Assembly: GCA_021108215.1 (NCBI GenBank)
Contig: JAIORK010000008.1
Span: 1-64,000, forward strand
DNA: 64,000 bases
Source: a bacterium
GTDB taxonomy: Bacteria > Oederibacteriota > JAAXVQ01 > JAUVAV01
Direction: 5' to 3'
The position numbers and the translations under genes were made by a program. Positions 42,301 through 45,300 of this stretch are shown in pieces. How positions within the stretch are numbered: the first letter of the stretch is position 1; each line of letters starts with the position of its first letter. The notes beneath the pieces are model-generated. The model was given only the letters and a program-made list of their open reading frames with translations, was not told the origin of the DNA and searched no databases.

Positions 42301-45300
42301 CACAGGCACGCGGGCTGCTGGATAGACTGATGACGGATACTGAATTGTTTAGCCGGTTGGACCTGAGTCAGGTGACGGCTGTGCGTACAGGGTTGGCGGA
42401 TCAGCCGTATTTAGGGGCAATCAATATTTCCACTCAGCCGGGACGCTTGGGGCAGTTGAATTATTTTCTCGCCCGCCAGTCATCTTTGCGCGGGCTGTTG
42501 ACCCAAGGCGGAAAGATAGTTATTGATACGGTCGGTATTGGCGGCCCCCTGCCCTATACAGTGGCTGAAATGGCCAAAAGGATACACGCGGTCAATCCCG
42601 AGGCTGAAATAATCGGGTCGGATATTTTAATTCCTCACTGGGTCATCACCGATCAAACCACCGGCCAGTTCGCTTATTACAACCAAGCAGGAGAATTGAT
42701 CGGCGTTTTTACCCGCGATGGCGGTGGATTGACCAAGGACAGTGAACTCCAGCCCATGGCCGCGCTCTTTGATCAGGTCCGCGCCAAGACCCTGCCGGAA
42801 AATTACCAGGTGGAAGAAAATCCTTTTGAACAGTATGCAGCGGAAAATCAGTTTGCGGTACAAAAGGCAGCGTTTGGCAAAGGCATCAAGGCGGATATTA
42901 AAATTTGTATGAATGTGCTGTATATGTACGGCAGGCAGCGTACACAGATTATTGAGAACATGGGACGCGACCTCAAAGAAAACGGATATCTCATCACCGG
43001 TGAGGAAGAAGACGGTATTGTCTTTGTCACGCTTTATCAGAAACAGCAAGGCAGACTGCAACCGCAGGTATCTGCGCAAGTAAGAGGCGATTCTATTTAT
43101 GAAATTCCGGTTTACGGTCAATCCATTGCGGTTGCTGAGGAAAAGACACAGCGTCTGGTGGCGGCATATATTTTTAATGATCTGGGACGCTGGCCGGTAC
43201 TGGTCCGGTTTTATGACAGTCTTGAAAAAGCGGTCGGGAAACTGTGGGGGGGGAATGTCGGGCGTTTTGTCGGACAGGCATTGGCGCCTGCGCTGCTTGA
43301 ATCAGGATTGTTTGTCGGTATGTTTACTTTGGGGATACAGCTTTTGCTCGCGATGGTATCCGGCGTGCCCTTTGCGATGGGGCCGCCGACATGGGTTTTG
43401 TTCGGCGTTTTTCAGCTGCTCTGGCACGGCTTGCATCTGCCTGCCGATCAAGGCGGCTTGACAACCTCAGAATTTTTACGTAGCTGGCTGCAATCGGCAT
43501 TTTCACCTGCACGCATTGCCACCACCGGTTTGACCGGTGCGGTGCTGCTTGCGATGCAGCTGCTGCTCAACCCCGGCGGGATTTTATTTTCCGCCTTGTT
43601 CCTGCCGGTTTTGGTCGGAGTACATGTCGTCGTGAATGTCTGCGGCAACCTGAAAAAACAGTGGGATGCCAGTTGGCAAAAATTGGCATTGAATCTGTGG
43701 CGGCAGACATTCAAGCTGCTCAATGGCAAACGGCCTTTGAATATTTATGCGGATTTCAATGAGACCCTTTCGCGGCTGCGAACCCACCGTTCGCTCAGCT
43801 TGAAGGATATTGTTGGCAAGGATATTGAAAATGAGACGGACAGGCTGGAATTCAGTGAACGCTACAATCAGGCACGGAAACAGTTTAGTGAAAAGCTGAC
43901 GCCTGAACTTTACAAGGAGTATTATCAAAGCCTGTCCGGACATATGACGCTTAAGCATAGCAGGGAACGGGCACGACGCTGGAAACTCAATGAGAATTTC
44001 TTTGCCAAGATCCATGCCATCCAGATTGCGACCGGTATCCAAGAAATTAATCTGCATGTGATCAGCCGTTCCAGTGAACAGGCTTTGCGTCATTTCTTCC
44101 AGTTGCCCTCGGTAAAAAAACGGTTGAACGGGGCGGAGATCCGGATCGAAGCGGTCAAGGCCAACCGGTTGGTTTTTGATGAAGCCGGTGTGTTTACCGG
44201 CGAGGTTCTGGAAGATTATTCCCAGGCCCTCATTGCGGACAACAAGTATGAGTTTGTGCCTGAAGGTGTGATGTACCTGGGTGATGCCAAGGAGCACCAA
44301 TACGGATACCGGCATTTCATTGATGTCAATGCAAGGCAGGGGTCGGCCCGGGCCATCCGGCAATGGATGCGTGAAATTATCAACCAACGCTTGTTCAGTT
44401 CGGTTCGGATGTTTCTTGCCTGGATAAAACGGGCATTGAAAATGCGGTTTACAAAAAAAGCAGTACGTATGTCGGACTATCGCGAGAGTCGTGCCTATCA
44501 GGCTATGACCGAGGCGGTTTCGGCCGTGCCGATGAAAAAGACCCAGTCTGCGATCAAAAATATTCAGACGCTGTTTGTCCGGCATCAGGTCGGGCTGGAG
44601 GATTTCGTATCGGAAAAAGATATCCGTCAAAGTTGGTCGGATAAAATCATGGCAAAAGCCGACAAGTTGTCTCGGGCTGTTCAAAAAGAGGTTGGCGCTT
44701 TCGAACGCGATCACTTGCAACATCTTTCAGAACCGCTCCGGCGGGCTTATTGGGATTGGATACTGCTCCGGCTTTTTATGCAGCATGACGACGGATTCAC
44801 CTTCGGCCATTCCTGGGAAGTGGGGAATCTGGCTGCGAAAATGGCAAGTGTCTATGGCCGTGTGAATATGCAGGATGATTTAAGCCCGGAAACGATTGAT
44901 ATCTTCCGTCGCGGCGGCTGGCTGCATGATGCGGGGAAATTGATGATTCCCCGGGAACTGCTTTTAAAGCAGGAACGGTTGACGCATAAAGAGCGTATGC
45001 TGATCCGTACCCATGCCAAGTTGGGCGAGAGCGTCCTGGATGCGTTTGGCTACCCGGCTTCAATTATCCAGGCCACCAACCACCATGAATGGCTCAATGG
45101 CAAGGGGTATCCGCGTGGATTACACCGCGAAAATGTCCCGGCACTGAGCCGGGCGATCGCTATTGCGGATGCCTATAATGCCGCCACCGAACGTGCCTAT
45201 AATGGTGATAAAGTCATTGCGATATTCCGGGAATTTTTTGAGTATTCAACCAGCGTGGTGTCGCGTTACGATTCGCGTTGGGTCAACGCGCTGCGGAAAA

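Noticed and set aside
43584-44723. 379-codon minus-strand ORF inside the giant gene
   Set aside because: Shadow of the coding strand. The plus-strand frame carries the HAD-like and membrane segments, and the minus frame has no recognisable domain.
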